A stretch of DNA of 5,655 nucleotides from Verrucomicrobia subdivision 3 bacterium UBA7542 (GTDB lineage Bacteria > Verrucomicrobiota > Verrucomicrobiia > Limisphaerales > UBA11358): positions 1-5,655 of the forward strand of contig DLMG01000028.1 of assembly GCA_002479245.1 (NCBI GenBank). The letters run 5' to 3'. Under the pieces are notes generated by a model that worked only from the letters and a program-made list of their open reading frames with translations, did not search any database and was not told the origin of the DNA. This document shows, in pieces, positions 5,194 to 5,655 of the stretch (position 1 is the first letter of the stretch; every line of letters starts with the position of its first letter). The translations under genes and the position numbers were made by a program.

Positions 5194-5553
5194 ATGAAAT
5201 CGTTCATGCCGTTGACACTCATAATCGCCGGAATGTTGGCGGCCGGTTGCCTGCATCACCAGCCCGCGCGCACCGCCAGCCCGGCTACGCCCGCCGCCGT
5301 TGCTCCGCAGCCCATTGTCACGCCCGATAATTCGCTCACCGCCAGAGTCGTTTCATACAATGCCTCCGGACGTTTTGTCGTGCTGAGTTTTCCCGTCGGC
5401 CAGATGCCCAAATTGGAGCAAAGCCTCTTTCTGTATCGCGACGGCATGAAAGTCAGCGAAGTCAAAATCACCGGCCCGCAGCGTGAAAATAACATCGTTG
5501 CCGATCTGGTTACCGGCGAAGCACAGGTCGGCGACGAAGTACGCGACCAATAA
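5194..5553 (+). CDS. Small secreted lipoprotein of unknown function
   Basis: This 119-residue protein begins '[19 protein letters not shown]': a short positive n-region, a hydrophobic core and a lipobox-like AAGC with Cys19 as the lipidation site (Ala at -3 is less usual than Leu). After cleavage comes a Pro/Ala-rich linker (23-47), then one compact, probably beta-rich domain (48-119) with '[25 protein letters not shown]' in pieces, '[13 protein letters not shown]', '[18 protein letters not shown]'. I recall similar C-terminal domains in other Verrucomicrobiota proteins, but no function is known to me. It is expected to be anchored in the inner or outer membrane facing the periplasm. The ATG at 5194 is chosen because it gives the lysine of the signal peptide; ATG at 5206 would lose it. 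No Shine-Dalgarno is present. Confidence 0.82.
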   Translation: MKSFMPLTLIIAGMLAAGCLHHQPARTASPATPAAVAPQPIVTPDNSLTARVVSYNASGRFVVLSFPVGQMPKLEQSLFLYRDGMKVSEVKITGPQRENNIVADLVTGEAQVGDEVRDQ

Positions 5554-5571
5554 CCCGTTCCTCCGAAGAAT

Positions 5572-5655
5572 TCAGTCTTCCTGCTTGTGTGATTTTTCGG
5601 TGAACGATTTCACCGTCTTGGGAAGCGCGTTCTTCTGGTAAGGCGAATGGAGATT
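5572..5655 (-). CDS. 3' end of an unidentified minus-strand gene (5' end outside window)
   Basis: Reading the minus strand from 5655, one frame stays open for 27 codons and stops with TGA at 5574-5572. It encodes the tail 'NLHSPYQKNALPKTVKSF' followed by 'TEKSHKQED'. The lysine-rich, hydrophilic end is typical of a protein C-terminus, and its stop would face the lipoprotein stop only 18 bp away in a convergent arrangement. I do not recognise the family. A chance open frame of this length cannot be ruled out. Confidence 0.4.
   Translation of the reverse strand, partial: NLHSPYQKNALPKTVKSFTEKSHKQED

Overview
The window looks like a piece of a soil-type Verrucomicrobiota chromosome, possibly the Pedosphaera/Limisphaera lineage. 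This is an inference from three things: GC-rich core genes, several imperfect palindromic repeats of about 70-115 bp between genes, and a small lipoprotein of a type I associate with that group. No rRNA, tRNA or marker gene is present to prove it.

Layout from left to right. The 3' end of a class-V PLP aminotransferase gene (+) is followed directly by a long imperfect palindrome (227-342). A single-domain rhodanese gene lies on the minus strand (421-807). A 380-bp gene-free stretch (808-1188) holds two different palindromes between two direct-repeat copies of 42 bp. Next comes a two-gene minus-strand cassette (3308 down to 1189): a 471-residue protein with a FokI-like PD-D-x-K nuclease domain at its C-terminus, then, 14 bp downstream, a 229-residue DUF2971-family protein. 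A divergent intergenic region leads to a 10-TM EamA/DMT-type permease (+). A third palindrome type precedes a small cupin gene (+). A second copy of one of the earlier palindromes separates the cupin from a short lipoprotein gene (+). The last 84 bases are the 3' end of an unidentified minus-strand gene.

The flanking genes look like ordinary housekeeping or accessory chromosomal genes with no obvious shared pathway. The standout is the nuclease/DUF2971 cassette. It is lower in G+C than its neighbours (hand counts: 21/60 and 22/60 at 1441-1560, against 43/60 at 3841-3900 and 34/60 at 4201-4260). It is bounded on the left by a dense repeat cluster and has no methyltransferase beside it. I infer a horizontally acquired defence-type unit: a FokI-family nuclease fused to a large uncharacterised N-terminal region and co-transcribed with a possible effector. 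This is the best candidate here for an undescribed system. Its function cannot be proved from sequence alone.

Two genes (rhodanese and lipoprotein) lack a Shine-Dalgarno sequence and have promoter-like boxes ending six bases before the ATG, which suggests leaderless transcripts.
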